A stretch of DNA of 64,000 nucleotides from Patiria miniata (Eukaryota; Echinodermata; Asteroidea; Valvatida; Asterinidae): contig NW_024037076.1 in NCBI RefSeq assembly GCF_015706575.1, positions 11,194,777 to 11,258,776 on the forward strand, in the 5' to 3' direction. The position numbers were made by a program, and so were the translations under genes. Shown here piece after piece: positions 1-12,012 of this stretch. The notes beneath the pieces were generated by a model. The model did no database searches and was not told the DNA's origin. It saw nothing but the letters and a program-made list of their open reading frames with translations. The number at the start of each line of letters is the position of its first letter. Within the stretch, counting starts at the first letter, position 1.

Positions 1-2057
1 GCACAATAAGAAACGTAATTTCTAACACTACATTTACAGTATTCCTCTCGGTTTGACCTTGCGAGGCGCCATTGTTTTATTTTAGTTGTAATCCACCATA
101 GTACTGAGTTTTTCAGTATGAAGGTGCATCACATAATCCCTTCTCAACATGTCTAAATAGATGGATAGAGTCCATTTTCGCTCAAGAAAACAATTTCAAG
201 CCAAAGAAAAGGGTATACGTGCCCAGAGTACCTTGTATTTGGTCAGTACCCGTGCGAAAAAAATTCAAGTTTTGTCTCCCTGGTTTTACCTGCCCCCCCC
301 CCCCTCCCCCACACACACAGTCGTTTTTTGCTATGCTTCCGAGGATTGGCTTTGTGTTTTCCTTTGTTCCCTGATCTAAACTTTTCCCATAGACTAAGCG
401 CACAAACCTGCGTTCGAGGACAATAGGCACATTTTGTTGTCTGTCCTCGAGCGTAATACAATACAGGAACACATATATACTCACACACTACCACCACAAC
501 TGCCTGAGGCTACATTTATATAGCTAAATAGGATGAGGACCACTTGTTTCTAAGAATTAAGACTAGGCAAAATGACAAGATGATTGATGGACTTGTGAAA
601 ACAGCAGCTTTACTGCACAAGTATTTTGGTTGGAGCTAGACAATACAAACCCTATGGGAATTGGCCTGAATCTGATCTTTGCCTCAGAACTTCTGGAATC
701 AAAAGTTCAACTGGGATTAAAGTGGCACTCTCGATGCTTTTTTTTAGCTATGTTTTAATAGGGAACTTGTGGAGTATGATTTTTTTGACGAAAGAATGAA
801 GGAGTAATTACAAAATATTTTAAAATGTACAGACAATGTCAGTACTGTAGCACACTAAAGAGTTAATTTGATGGTTGTTTTTTTTCAAAATCCGTTATGG
901 AGCACCGTTGTGGTGTATGCCGGGCTGAATGTTGTGTTTACTGTCGAGCTCACTTGATGATTGAGCGTGGTGCCAAAAATGGTGATAGCTTGACACAGAC
1001 TGCTAAGCCCGTCGAGTTCCTAGTTAAGAACACGGTTACAGACCTCTCTTTGAGCCAAGCACCCGACAGTGGCACTACAAAAAAATAATACCATTGAGAT
1101 AAACCATTTGTTCTTTATGAATTTAGCCCCCAAAAAAATGACTATGGGGTAAAGATGAAGAAGGCTTTGACTACTCAGATAGCAAAACAATTGGGTTTTT
1201 GACTAGGCAATTGGGCCCGAGTTATTACAAATGGGTGCCAAGTGAGCACGATCTGGGCAAATCTGGGCAAAAGTGTTGCGACTGGGACCCGCTTGGGCAG
1301 AAACAGGGCAAAGTTGGGCAACTTCTGCTTACATCTTCCCAACCGAGTCCCAAGTGGGACCCAGTTTCATTGTAAATTATGGTAATGTGACCTTTATATA
1401 TATATATTTCATATTTCTATCCACTGCATTTTATTTGCATTTTTTATTTAGACCTATGTCTCAAAATATGTTATCGAAAGTAATACTTTTTACATTATTT
1501 CATTTTGTCCGAGCAGCTCCCGAAATCAAAATTTGCCAAATACGAATTAACTTATTATCGGCAATCTCATTGGCTGAACCTACACTATTTTGGTCCCTGA
1601 CTCAGCATTTTACGTTATCCGTCACTGCGGACTAACCAGACTAACGGCTGCCATCACCAACGGGTGTGTGGTGTGTGCATGCAGGCTGGGACTGGCAGCT
1701 GAGAGAAACTCTTTTAAGAGTAAATACGACCTTTGTCCAACCAAGATTGTGACTGACACCTAACTGTATATTGTGTGTAACAATTTATTATAAAGTATAA
1801 TTTCGGTTACTGATTTAGTGATTGCAATGGACTCTTTTGCGTGGGCTTTCCAAATTCTTACAGGAATATTGGCATGATTGACACTAGCATGACTAGTTAA
1901 TGTTACTATTTCATTTTTTTTAGGGATACTTACTAGCAAGGAATCTTCTGTTATTTCTGTTGATTCTATGCTTAGTCTTGGTTGATTCTACATTATCGCT
2001 ATCCTACATAGTGCACGTTTAAATAATAGGTGATCTTATTTCTATTTTTTTATGCAG
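1..2057. other. No firm gene
   Basis: Contains a C-run (293-303), TATA-rich DNA near 1400 and a TTGGGC(A)/TGGGACCC-rich patch at 1205-1370, which resembles in inverse orientation the patch at 2755-2880. A 63-codon Cys-containing frame at 897-1088 has no recognised homology. Confidence 0.5.
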
Positions 2058-2209
2058 AATGGATTGAAAGACCAACGAACATGCAAATGCCCTCAACAAA
2101 TCTATCAACACAGGCGGATTCACTGGATCGAGGGACCACAGCGAGAGAAAACTCAGGAGAATTTGCAGGTGCCGGGGAACTTGAGGAGACTCTTGAAGAT
2201 CATGGATAA
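2058..2209 (+). CDS. Possible terminal exon of an unidentified plus-strand gene
   Basis: A strong acceptor (T-rich tract ending TTTATGCAG at 2057) is followed by an open frame of 49 codons to TAA at 2207-2209, entering in phase 1. The encoded peptide starts WIERPTNMQMPSTNLSTQ and ends in an acidic GELEETLEDHG, resembling a cytosolic tail. AATAAA at about 2711 could serve as a polyadenylation signal. The partner upstream exons are not identified; they may lie left of the window. It would converge tail-to-tail on the receptor gene. No homology is recognised. Confidence 0.3.
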
Positions 2210-3085
2210 GCCCGATTGCTGTACTGTTTGAACAATGAACAGGCAAGTGTCAATGGAGGAATGTTTCCGGGTTTACATTTTGTTTTATGGACCTAGGCAT
2301 TATGTACAAGTCATCATTCAAAAATGCGCCCTCATCATCTAGCAAAGAGTGTTTGTTTTGCCCCCGCGAACAAGATGGCACATACATCTCGTGAAACTGC
2401 TTAATGGAAGCACTGTTCATTCGTTTGTGGGTCTTTTCTAGTATTCATGATTTTTTTCTGATATCTCCACGGCGACGACGATGACGTATTCATTACAGCT
2501 ATGAATTCAGAGCTACATGTGTTTGCCAAATTTAATGCACGTGGTAATCATGGTTACTGCACACTTCCATCAGCTGCGGGATTTGTTGTAAGTGATTGTT
2601 CCGTGCAGTATGGTAGAAATCTCAACTTAACGTTTCTTGCCAACGTGTATAGTTGAAATTGAGAAAGTGTATGTGTTAAATTGAGTATTTTATAAAGTAA
2701 AATAGTTTAAAATAAAAATGTGTATGCAATAAACTGATTCAGTGTGTATGCCCAACTAAATCCCAATTTTGCCAAGATTGCCCAGTTGGGCCCCAATCGA
2801 ATACCCGGGTGCATTTCCCAAATGGGAACCAGTTGCGCAAAATTGGGCCCCAATCCAGCCCCAGTTTGCCCAATTATACTTTCAAGGATTAAAAGCGAAA
2901 TTTTAAAAGAGCGTTTGCACAAAATGAATAGTTTTGTGTGTGAAATATAGATGCGTCATTGAAGACGGTATAAGTGCATGCCAGCACGCTAATGACCGCG
3001 TGTACGTGGCTTATGACCCACTAGTTGTGTATCGCATGTTAGCGGCGAAGTCAACTTCTAAACTTTAATCAATCAAATGTAGCAT
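2210..3085. other. Intergenic space between convergent genes
   Basis: It lies between the candidate plus-strand terminal exon and the receptor stop codon. It holds AATAAA near 2711 (+) and a TTGCCCAGTTGGGCCCC-type repetitive patch at 2755-2880. Nothing else seen. Confidence 0.5.
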
Positions 3086-3346
3086 TTATATATTTGAACT
3101 ACTTTGCTTGGACACCACAGGCGTGGTCTGAGTTTTGCTCTTATTGGCGTCGGAGGCCCCGCGTGGTTGCTTAGCGGCCAGCTTCTCCCTCCAGAGAGCC
3201 CGGATGCGGCGGTTCCAGCCGAAGGAGAGAAAGATGAAGACCCCCTGCAGAGAGTTTAGGATGACGAAGAGGTACCAGAGGACCACGTGGTTGATGCGGT
3301 TGGCAAGGCAACCGAATACCCACGTGAACCCCATGACAGCAGAAAT
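3086..3346 (-). CDS. Receptor exon 6: TM6-TM7 and C-terminal tail
   Basis: The terminal exon starts after acceptor ATGCACAG at phase 0 and reads ISAVMGFTWVFGCLANR, then LWYLFVILNSLQGVFIFLSF, the family B/adhesion/Methuselah signature of TM6 and TM7. It ends in a basic, Ser/Thr-rich tail (ALWREKLAAKQ ... SKQSSSNI). Joining it to TM6 in exon 5 restores a continuous helix. The stop is TAA at 3088-3086. An ATTAAA polyadenylation variant on the same strand lies at 3069-3064, so the 3' UTR may be very short. Confidence 0.88.
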   Translation of the reverse strand: MSAVMGFTWVFGCLANRINHVVLWYLFVILNSLQGVFIFLSFGWNRRIRALWREKLAAKQPRGASDANKSKTQTTPVVSKQSSSNI

Positions 3347-6300
3347 CTGTGCATAAATAGAGAAAAAAAAGAATCACTTTTGGTGAGTTACTGGAGAAAT
3401 ACAAGCATTTTTTGGCCAAAAAAATGTTTGCCCCCCTCTAGAAAAAATCCTGGCGACGCCCATGCCCCCTACCATCGCTCATAACGTCGTGAAACACCAC
3501 CACAGGCAGCATAAGAGGGGGTGATCAGGTGATGTCCTGTCCCCTCCCCTCGTTTTGATTTTGCGAATATAAAAATGTATGTCGTTTTATCCAACTTAAC
3601 GGATGACTAGTAAGTGAAAAACAAAACACGGACTAATTTAATTTCTTTCTCGGTTTATAGTTCGTTGTGGTCCTGGCATTCAGACCACCTCACTTTTTTT
3701 GCCTGACATTCTTTCAACGCAATCGAAACTTCAAGCAAGTTTCGAAGAGAAGTATGGGGAAGGCTACCGACAAAAAAAAATGGCGAATTTTGCCAGATTT
3801 CAAAATGTGTGCTTATTTAGTATGTATTTAGCTGGCCTCGCCCTACGCCACACACATCAGAACTCGGTCGGTTGGTACAATAATTTAAGACAATTTAATT
3901 ATTATTCGTCATCCAAATGGTCCCAAGCCATGGAACATAGAGTAGTTATACTGTATACATTCTCCTGGTCGTTTCAAACTTGATTAATAGACGCTAGCAC
4001 CTATGTTCCCTAGTTTCTATGTTCCCGAATACCCGGTCCTTAGGGGTAGGGTTAAAGTTAGGATTATTTGGACAGGGGAAGCAGCTTAGGGACACATTGA
4101 TATGTCATCATTCAAACGCCATTTTAAGACTCATCTTTTCAATTTATAATTTAAACCACAGTGATTTGCTAGTGACCGGCGCCTTTGAATGGTTCTCCAT
4201 ATACTGTGCGCCTTATAAATTATCTGTTATTATTATTATTATTATTATAAAACATAGCGACTGGTGAACATAGGGACCGGGGAACATTGGTATGCACCAA
4301 CATCGACCGCCAGGACAAAGCTGCACCCGAACGATCCGATTTATAGCCAACGTTGAAACAACATAAATTACCGTTTCACCAATTTTGTCGGTACAACACT
4401 GAACCATCTTTGAGCCATCCTACATTTCTGACATCAACAATGCTGTCAGTACACCGCTAGCCAGCTGCACCAACGTCGGGCAAACGTTGGCGTCCAACTA
4501 CCAACGTTGGTCTGTATTAGTGTCAATGTTATCTGGGAAGTTATCGCCATGGAAATGAGCATTCTTACTTAATATTAAGGAATAATGATGGATTATTCAC
4601 AAAGCCAGTGTTCCAGCCTGTAGGCCAACATGTACAGTCATGTACCGTCATGTGCAGGATGAAGTTGGTTAGCCCAACTGGAAAAAGCAACCGTTTTACC
4701 GAGGAAATCGATCGGCCGATTCCACAGCTATTTGTTATGAAGTTAAATTAATTATATCTTGGCCTTATTATTATGGAGTCTTTATGCTTAACATTCTAGG
4801 ATTTCGATTTCAAAACGAAAGTTGCTGAATCATGTCTTGCATTGGGCATGAATCCAGCGCCCGAGACACGTTCTCACTAGCCGATTGCAGCTACGCGATG
4901 TCGCGCACTAATCCAACGAATAATAGCAACCGCGCGCGTTTATGCATCGTGCCTGTGCCTGTGCGCATTTCGCCGAGTAACAAAACGAACTACTAATTTG
5001 AATTTCCTACGGTGCTTAGAAGCACCGCTGGAAAGGCATTCTTTCAATGATTTCTTCAAAATGACAGCTTGCCAGAAAGAATTATTTCACAGGGAGATAA
5101 GTCCCCTAACTATCTTTCAACCAAGTACGTTTTTCAACAATAATTACGCCAGTCACTTTTTGGATAGCTGCAAATGATGGACTCTGGCTTTAAATGGGTA
5201 GGTGCAAAGACAGCTATTGTTTCCATACCCTTGAAATTTTCAAAAAGTTCGCATAGTGTTTCGCTCGTACCCCACCCTACAAACATGACGCTGGGATACG
5301 CTGACGAATTCACGCTCTGATTGGAGAGATTTTGGTGACATGTGATGTGCAAGTCATCACGGCCACGTCCCTATTATACAAGGTACTGAGTCATCACTCT
5401 TTTAATCCCATTCACAAAGGTTTTCATTGTTTTCATTGAAAAGCGTACTAATGCAGGAAAATCTGTAAAAATTATCTGTCCTGTAATTGTTCAATTCCCG
5501 TCTATTGCTCAGGCTCCGTTTCGAATTCCCGTAGGGTCAATTGCATCTCGTGTGACGATCAAAATTTGTCCACATGGTCCGTAATAAAAAAAGGAAATCA
5601 CATCCTGTATAAAATGCGTGCATTTCTATGGCAAAGTTGTCGGATAGCATTTGCGCGCATTGGCTAACTGCGGACTTAAACAGCTGCAGCCAGATGTTTC
5701 ATACATAGGTCATGATAAGTTACCAAGAATGCAATCCCCACTTCCTTCACAAGATTCGGTGCTCGTACCCCGCCCTGTTTGCAGAGCGGGGGTACGAGCG
5801 AAGGATAGTGATAGTAAAGTGCCCTCTTGTGGTTACAGCGCAAACAAAATAACGTCACATTTGAGATTACCAGCCAACCAACATCTCTCTAAAATGTATG
5901 GAAAATCAGTGGACGCGAATATGGCAGGAAAGTTTGGGAGCATAGTTTTCGCCCGGACTCGAGAAGCCCAAAATTGGACAATTCCATAAGGGTTAACAAA
6001 TTAATGAAAGGGGTAAACTTACTTTGAAATAGATCTGTAGTTCTCTGACCAGCTCCTTGGTTTTGGATTTGTCAGCACGAACCATAGCTCCGGCAACAAC
6101 TGATGCATGCACGTTACGCACCGTCCAACCAAACATGACGACATTAGCGACCAGGCTGCATGCAATGGGAGCAACAAAGGCGCCTACAATGGCGTACTGT
6201 CCCGAAAGCCAGCAGGTATCTTCCCCCGGCCCCGCCCCGTATTGAAAATCGAGTTGCTGGCCCCAGATGAAGTGAATCGCAAGGCATGTGGCGACAATAA

Positions 6301-9300
6301 GGAGAGGGATGCCCCATCCGTAAGCACTGTAGACTAAGAAGATGCGCTTGTTTCGGCGGACGGTCTGCTTAGCTGAGAAGGTTTTCAGAAGGTCGAAGGA
6401 GAGAACGTTCATCCAGGCGAAAGTGGACAGCCAAAGGTGGTGCAACAGTGCAGCTACGATCACACAGAATACCGCTGGGTCGGTGATTCTCGTAACCACA
6501 AGTATAAGCGCCAGCAGCTGAGCCGTAGACAAAGCAGCAGTCAGCCCCATAATGGCTCGACCCGGCACATTCCGCAGGGCTGGGAATACACAGTAAGTAG
6601 TAAAAGTTGCAACAAGGGCAACCGTCGATACGCTGTAAGACACGTAACTCACCACGCTCAGTGGGTCTACGGTTGTGAAGATGCTGGAACAGATAAGGAT
6701 CCGATCGTCTGGTAAGTACACGACACGGTCTTCTAAGAATAATTTCCTCTGGTATTGTACCACTGATTGACCACCTGAGCTCATCAGCTTCGTCTTCTGA
6801 ATAACAGGCGTCCGGCACTCCTCATTCAAGAAAGGTTTACCACACACTTTTACAGTGGTGCTTTTAGCCGAGGTATTCTGGACCTTTGGGTGGTATTGAT
6901 AGGACCGAGTGTAGGACACCCACTTTGCCTCAACAAGAAGCCCTCCACCCACATAAACAACCTGGATGCCACTGAAATTAAAGGCTTTTAACATCTCCTC
7001 ATCGGTAATATACAAAGAAACCTCGCAGGGCTCAATGTGATCGTCGACCAAGCCGCAAATTTCATCGAATTCCACCTGGGCGACTCCGCACCTTACAACC
7101 CACTTGTTAGAACTGCCTTCATCGTGATATGGTAACACGCTATCATCAAGCAAGGCCTCAAAATCAGTAACGTTACCGAAATCCCACGTGGTCACTTCAG
7201 AGGTGTCATCTTCCCACAAGGAAACCCTCTTACCCTCAATGAATGCTACATAAAACGGCCATGTTGATTGGACATTCTGCTGGCTAAGGACGATAAGGTA
7301 ACACTGCATCATTCCCGATGTCTGGGACTGATTCATGGCCATCACCTCAGCAGCATGCAAGTTGACAGATGATTTGACGCGTATCACGTACTGCTTGTTG
7401 AAGCAATGTACATCACTCAGTAAAACAAAATATGTAGAGTTTTCATGAACCCAAACAAAATCTTGTCTGCCAAGAAGCAAACCCACAGGTTTCAATAAAG
7501 TACACCTCGCAGAGAAGGGCGAACAATCAGAGTCCCACCCGGAAAAGTTCACCCCATTACAAAATGCGCAATGCGGATTCTTGTATACTCGCCCATTCGA
7601 TGCGACTACCATCGCCGAGTATGCGCGGCATCCAGTCTGGATCTCCAAACTTACATTGTGCACACTGCAGTTGTCAATTCCAAGATCATAGCTTTCTGCA
7701 TTTTCTGCTTCGTATTCGGATGAACTACTACTGTAAGAGCTAAAATCATTGTCCGTTTCGTGGATTGTGTTTTCATGCCAAGACTGGCAAGAGCTATTTT
7801 CCAATTCTATGTCGTTTCTGGTCGAATTATTGTTAGATGCACGCTTGTATTCAACAAGCTTCGTGGTGATGACGCGGGACTCGTTGTAATAACATATCAC
7901 GCAATATACATCATGAAAGAATCCTCCGTATTTCACCTGCTCTGACATGGAATTATTTTGACGTAACTCAACCTCATCATCCGGCCAATCTGTAGGACAT
8001 CCCTGCACGAGCACCGCGCGTTCGTCATCGACAATGACACATGACAAGAAGTCGTGTAACGATGCGACCAGCAAGAATTCATCCGTGACATTTTGTTGCT
8101 GCAAGTGACACCGCGTGGAGTAATCATGACAGCAATCGTTGCACAGCGTACACAACACATCACAACCACACTGTGTCTCAGTTGCAGGGCTCCCGCATCG
8201 TCCAAGGCATGATTGTTTTGGACAAGGGTACACCGTCAAACCATAGATAGTCACACCTGTGAAAAGGGCAATAATACACTTCATGAAAAATTGTGGTCTT
8301 ATAAATAAAATACGGTAGTTAGTTGTTAACATAGCTTGGTAGAATTTTTGTGGAGGAATACAAAGTTAGTGTGCAAGAGATCCTCAACGCGAAGTGTAGT
8401 TAACATGTACATGACAAGTTGAACTGAATATCACTGTCTGTTGTAAACAGCATGATTTGATTTGGATTTTACCCCCTCACCTCCCCCCCCCCCCCCCAAA
8501 AAAAAAAAAAACTGCGTATTTACCTTGATCGCATTCAATGAAAACTAGGGAATAATTATGGTCGCGGCAAGAGTTTTGCCCGTACATCCATCGCTTCTTG
8601 AAAATTGCACGTCTTAGGATGAGATCATCTCCGGTGCTGTTGTATCCAGACTCCAAGTACGGTATATATAGCCGATTCGCAGCCCTGGCGTAGCCACGGT
8701 CCCGGCAGACTTGGTTAAACTCAGTGTTGATACCAGAAAATGTACAGAGTGGAAGGAAATGAAAGCAAACTGTCTTCCAGTCTGAGCTATTGTAGCGGCC
8801 CTCCAGAAACCCAACGTGCCGTGATCCATTCCAACGAGAGTCAGGTGGCGTTAACCGAAACTCCGGAGTTGCAGTTGGCGGCAGCACTTCATGCTCTGTC
8901 AAAATAGAAATGATGGTAGTAGGTCAAAATTTAAGATTGTGCAATTTACAAGAAAAAAAACCTATAGTGACACATGCCTTGTATTCAACGAAGATAGTCA
9001 TCTCCCTTCATATTCTGTTCACGTTGGCTTATTGACTACAAAATCTGCGTTCAACTAGAATCCGATCAAACGGTAAAGCGATCAGCGTAGCGATTAGATT
9101 TCCATTCAGTCAGTTCCAAGGAACTCGTAAAAGCTATCAGTCATTTGTGGTCAAAAGTGTACATTACTGAGGGAACTTCTCACCTCTTGCACAGACTACT
9201 CCAAGCAGGGATTTTGACCGTTTCTCTTCACCTGAACACATCCTCATCCTCTCATCAATGCATTCGAAGAACTCTTTACACTGGTATGATCTTTCCAGGG

Positions 9301-10162
9301 TGGAGAAGTGATACTCGCATATGATCGGCTGACTTGCATCGTGCACCTCCTTCTTTGTACGTCCTACTGCATATGGAAAGCCCAGGTGTCTACAGATGAA
9401 GTCGGAGACAAAGTCAAGATCCTTGAATGGCATGGCGACTCCATCGTATACGAGGGGAACTAATTCGTTGCCTCCAAGATGAAGCATTACTATGCCGTCG
9501 TTCTCTGCCCTCCCACCAACCAAGCGAATATCACCTGTAATTCAAGCAACCATGGTCTCCGAATGATGTATCATGAATTGTGTTGCCTTGAGAGCCAATG
9601 GGAAGTACAGGTAATGGCGTAACCAAGAGATGATGGATGGATCATGGAGGGGCGGCTCAGGCCCCTTAACCAACGACCATGTCCCCTATACCCCCGCCCT
9701 CGGAACGTGAGAAGTCGGTTAATTTGAAACTTCGTTGTATTGTATCAAACGTCATGCATGCTAATGTACAGCGTTTATCTTATTACTTCTTCGTGACTGT
9801 GTTAATCTTATATAAGTCAATTTTTGTTGGTGCAATCAATTCGTTTGAGTACTAATTTAAGTTTCAGGTAAATCGAGTCCGTTAAACGCAACCTATGTAT
9901 ACATGTATGCAAGAGCCGTCTATGAAGGAAGTTGCAATGACTCCATTTGGATCCCATTGTACTGTAGGCAATGAGACAATAATCCTTTAAAACAGGCTTG
10001 TACGTTGCGCTTGCTTCTTAGTCGAGACGAATTTAGACTTGGACCGAGTCGGGTCTTATGTTTCGTGTACGCAGGAAGTGTACACGAGTACATGTGGAGG
10101 AGTATTAGTTTTCTTTGTACTTTTTACTTTATTCCTACTAGCAGTGTTGTAGGTCTCGAGAC

Positions 10163-10194
<32 letters not shown>

Positions 10195-11977
10195 AGACCA
10201 CTTTTTGCCGGTCTCGGTCTCGGTCTTGGTCTCGGGAACTGTGGTCTCGGTCTTGGTCTCGGTCTCGGTCCCCTTTGGTCTCGATATTTTGGCTGGTCTC
10301 GAGTCGAGACTTTGTATTTTGAATATGGGGAACAATTCAACTCTTTTTCCCTAGAAATATTGGTAATTTTTTTCTATTTTCCATTTCAATTATTCCTTTA
10401 TTCGTGGAGGCGGGAAAAGGTGTTTTTTTTTCATTATATTTATTAATGGATATTCATCAATTCGAAGACCGTTAAATTGGTATTAGTGGTGGACAGCTGA
10501 ATTTTGTAATCTCTTTATTAAAATAGACACGACTTGGGAATAGAGTATGCAAATTACGTGAAATGGTCACAGTTACTACTCAATAACATGTTCTTTATCC
10601 CAATTATATTTTTTACAAAATGGAGCGTGCCATTTTTTTTAGCATACGGCCACTTTCTTTTTGACTCGCCATGTATTCATCTTTTCATCTGTGATAAACA
10701 CAAATTGAGCTACTGCCATGGTCACACAAAAATAGAGTCTAATTGCCTGCCTCGTCTCCTTCCTCAATGTCAATTGCATTTGCATGAGTCGAGAAGAATT
10801 GTGTTCCATTAATCGCTATATGTTGTTTACGGCCATCACAATAAACTATTAATATATTGGCAATATGTCGTACTTGTTAATCACTAAAATATTCAAGTAA
10901 ATTGCCCAGCAAAGTAGCCGTGTGGGCGATACGATGGCACGGTACAAAACACAGAGAGGCGTTGGCACTGAGCCGTGAATCCTATAAAAGTACATCTCAC
11001 CCACCACATTCAGTTTGTGACAGCGCCCTTCTATTGTGTCGGCCATCAAGTAGGCTGATGGTGATGATGACGGCGGGCAGATTAACAGAAGATAGATCAG
11101 GCAAATATGGTTCATCGAACTTCTATAGTATGTGTAATGTTATTGACATTAAACAAAAATAAAGTGGCATTACATTTCAGCCTTAGCCAGGCCTTCTTCA
11201 GAGGTAAATGACAGAGGAACAACTGAAGAAACAAACATGTAAGGGACACACAAACATGCAGGGTTGGAAGGAGAATCACAAAGAGGGATGGGGGGGGCAG
11301 ACCAATCCATATCTGGCTACCATCTCTCAATGTTTTAGTCTACATGTACAAATCTATATTCCATGACTGAAATTTAAAAAAAATTATCAATATTTTCTTG
11401 CTCCAAATTTTTTTCGAATCAGGTTTACAAGGAGGTCCAATGTAAAATTAAAGTTGCATTTAAATATCCGTTAGTGGTCATTGCTGAAACCAAGGGGTGG
11501 CTGTGGAGTTTAGGGTCCGAGTTCCCATAACAGATGAAACATTCAACTTTAACTTTTTACGTTTGTCAAGTTTCAACATCTTCAAGTTTTGCAAAAACTA
11601 GTATAAATTGTCGTACTCCTAAGTTAGAGTTTCTGCATCAGATTTACACTTTATAGTAGTTAAACAATCTTTTTTTTAAATATTTTTTAAAAAGTGGGAA
11701 AAATATATGGAGTTCATCAAATAAGGTTTTCTACTTCTTTAAATTAGTTTGTTTCCAATTTTTTTTAATTGATTGTGACAATAACAAATTTTGTTGCCAT
11801 GTTGTAATTTATGGCATGAAGCAAACACGAAGAGCACTCGCATGACACAATTAAGCAGGTACAAGTGATTCCTCACTTTCAATCACTTCCTTCACATCCC
11901 CATTAACATCAACATCTCAAGGACAGACTGTTCAGCTGTAATTAGTGTCTTGTTGTTTATATTGTTATTTATTATCC

Positions 11978-12012
<35 letters not shown>

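Noticed and set aside
182..497. Overlapping 84- and 100-codon minus-strand frames
   Set aside because: They run through C/G runs and low-complexity DNA, with no domain or splice context.
897..1088. 63-codon frame with CGVCRAECCVYC
   Set aside because: The Cys spacing briefly suggested a transposase zinc finger, but it does not match piggyBac or other known patterns and there is no partner sequence.
5651..5989. 112-codon plus frame inside the receptor's last intron
   Set aside because: It includes the GCTCGTACCCC hairpin and shows no recognised motif.
10056..10340. Frames with GLGLGL, RSRSRS and ETETET repeats
   Set aside because: Direct consequence of the GGTCTC hexamer array on both strands.
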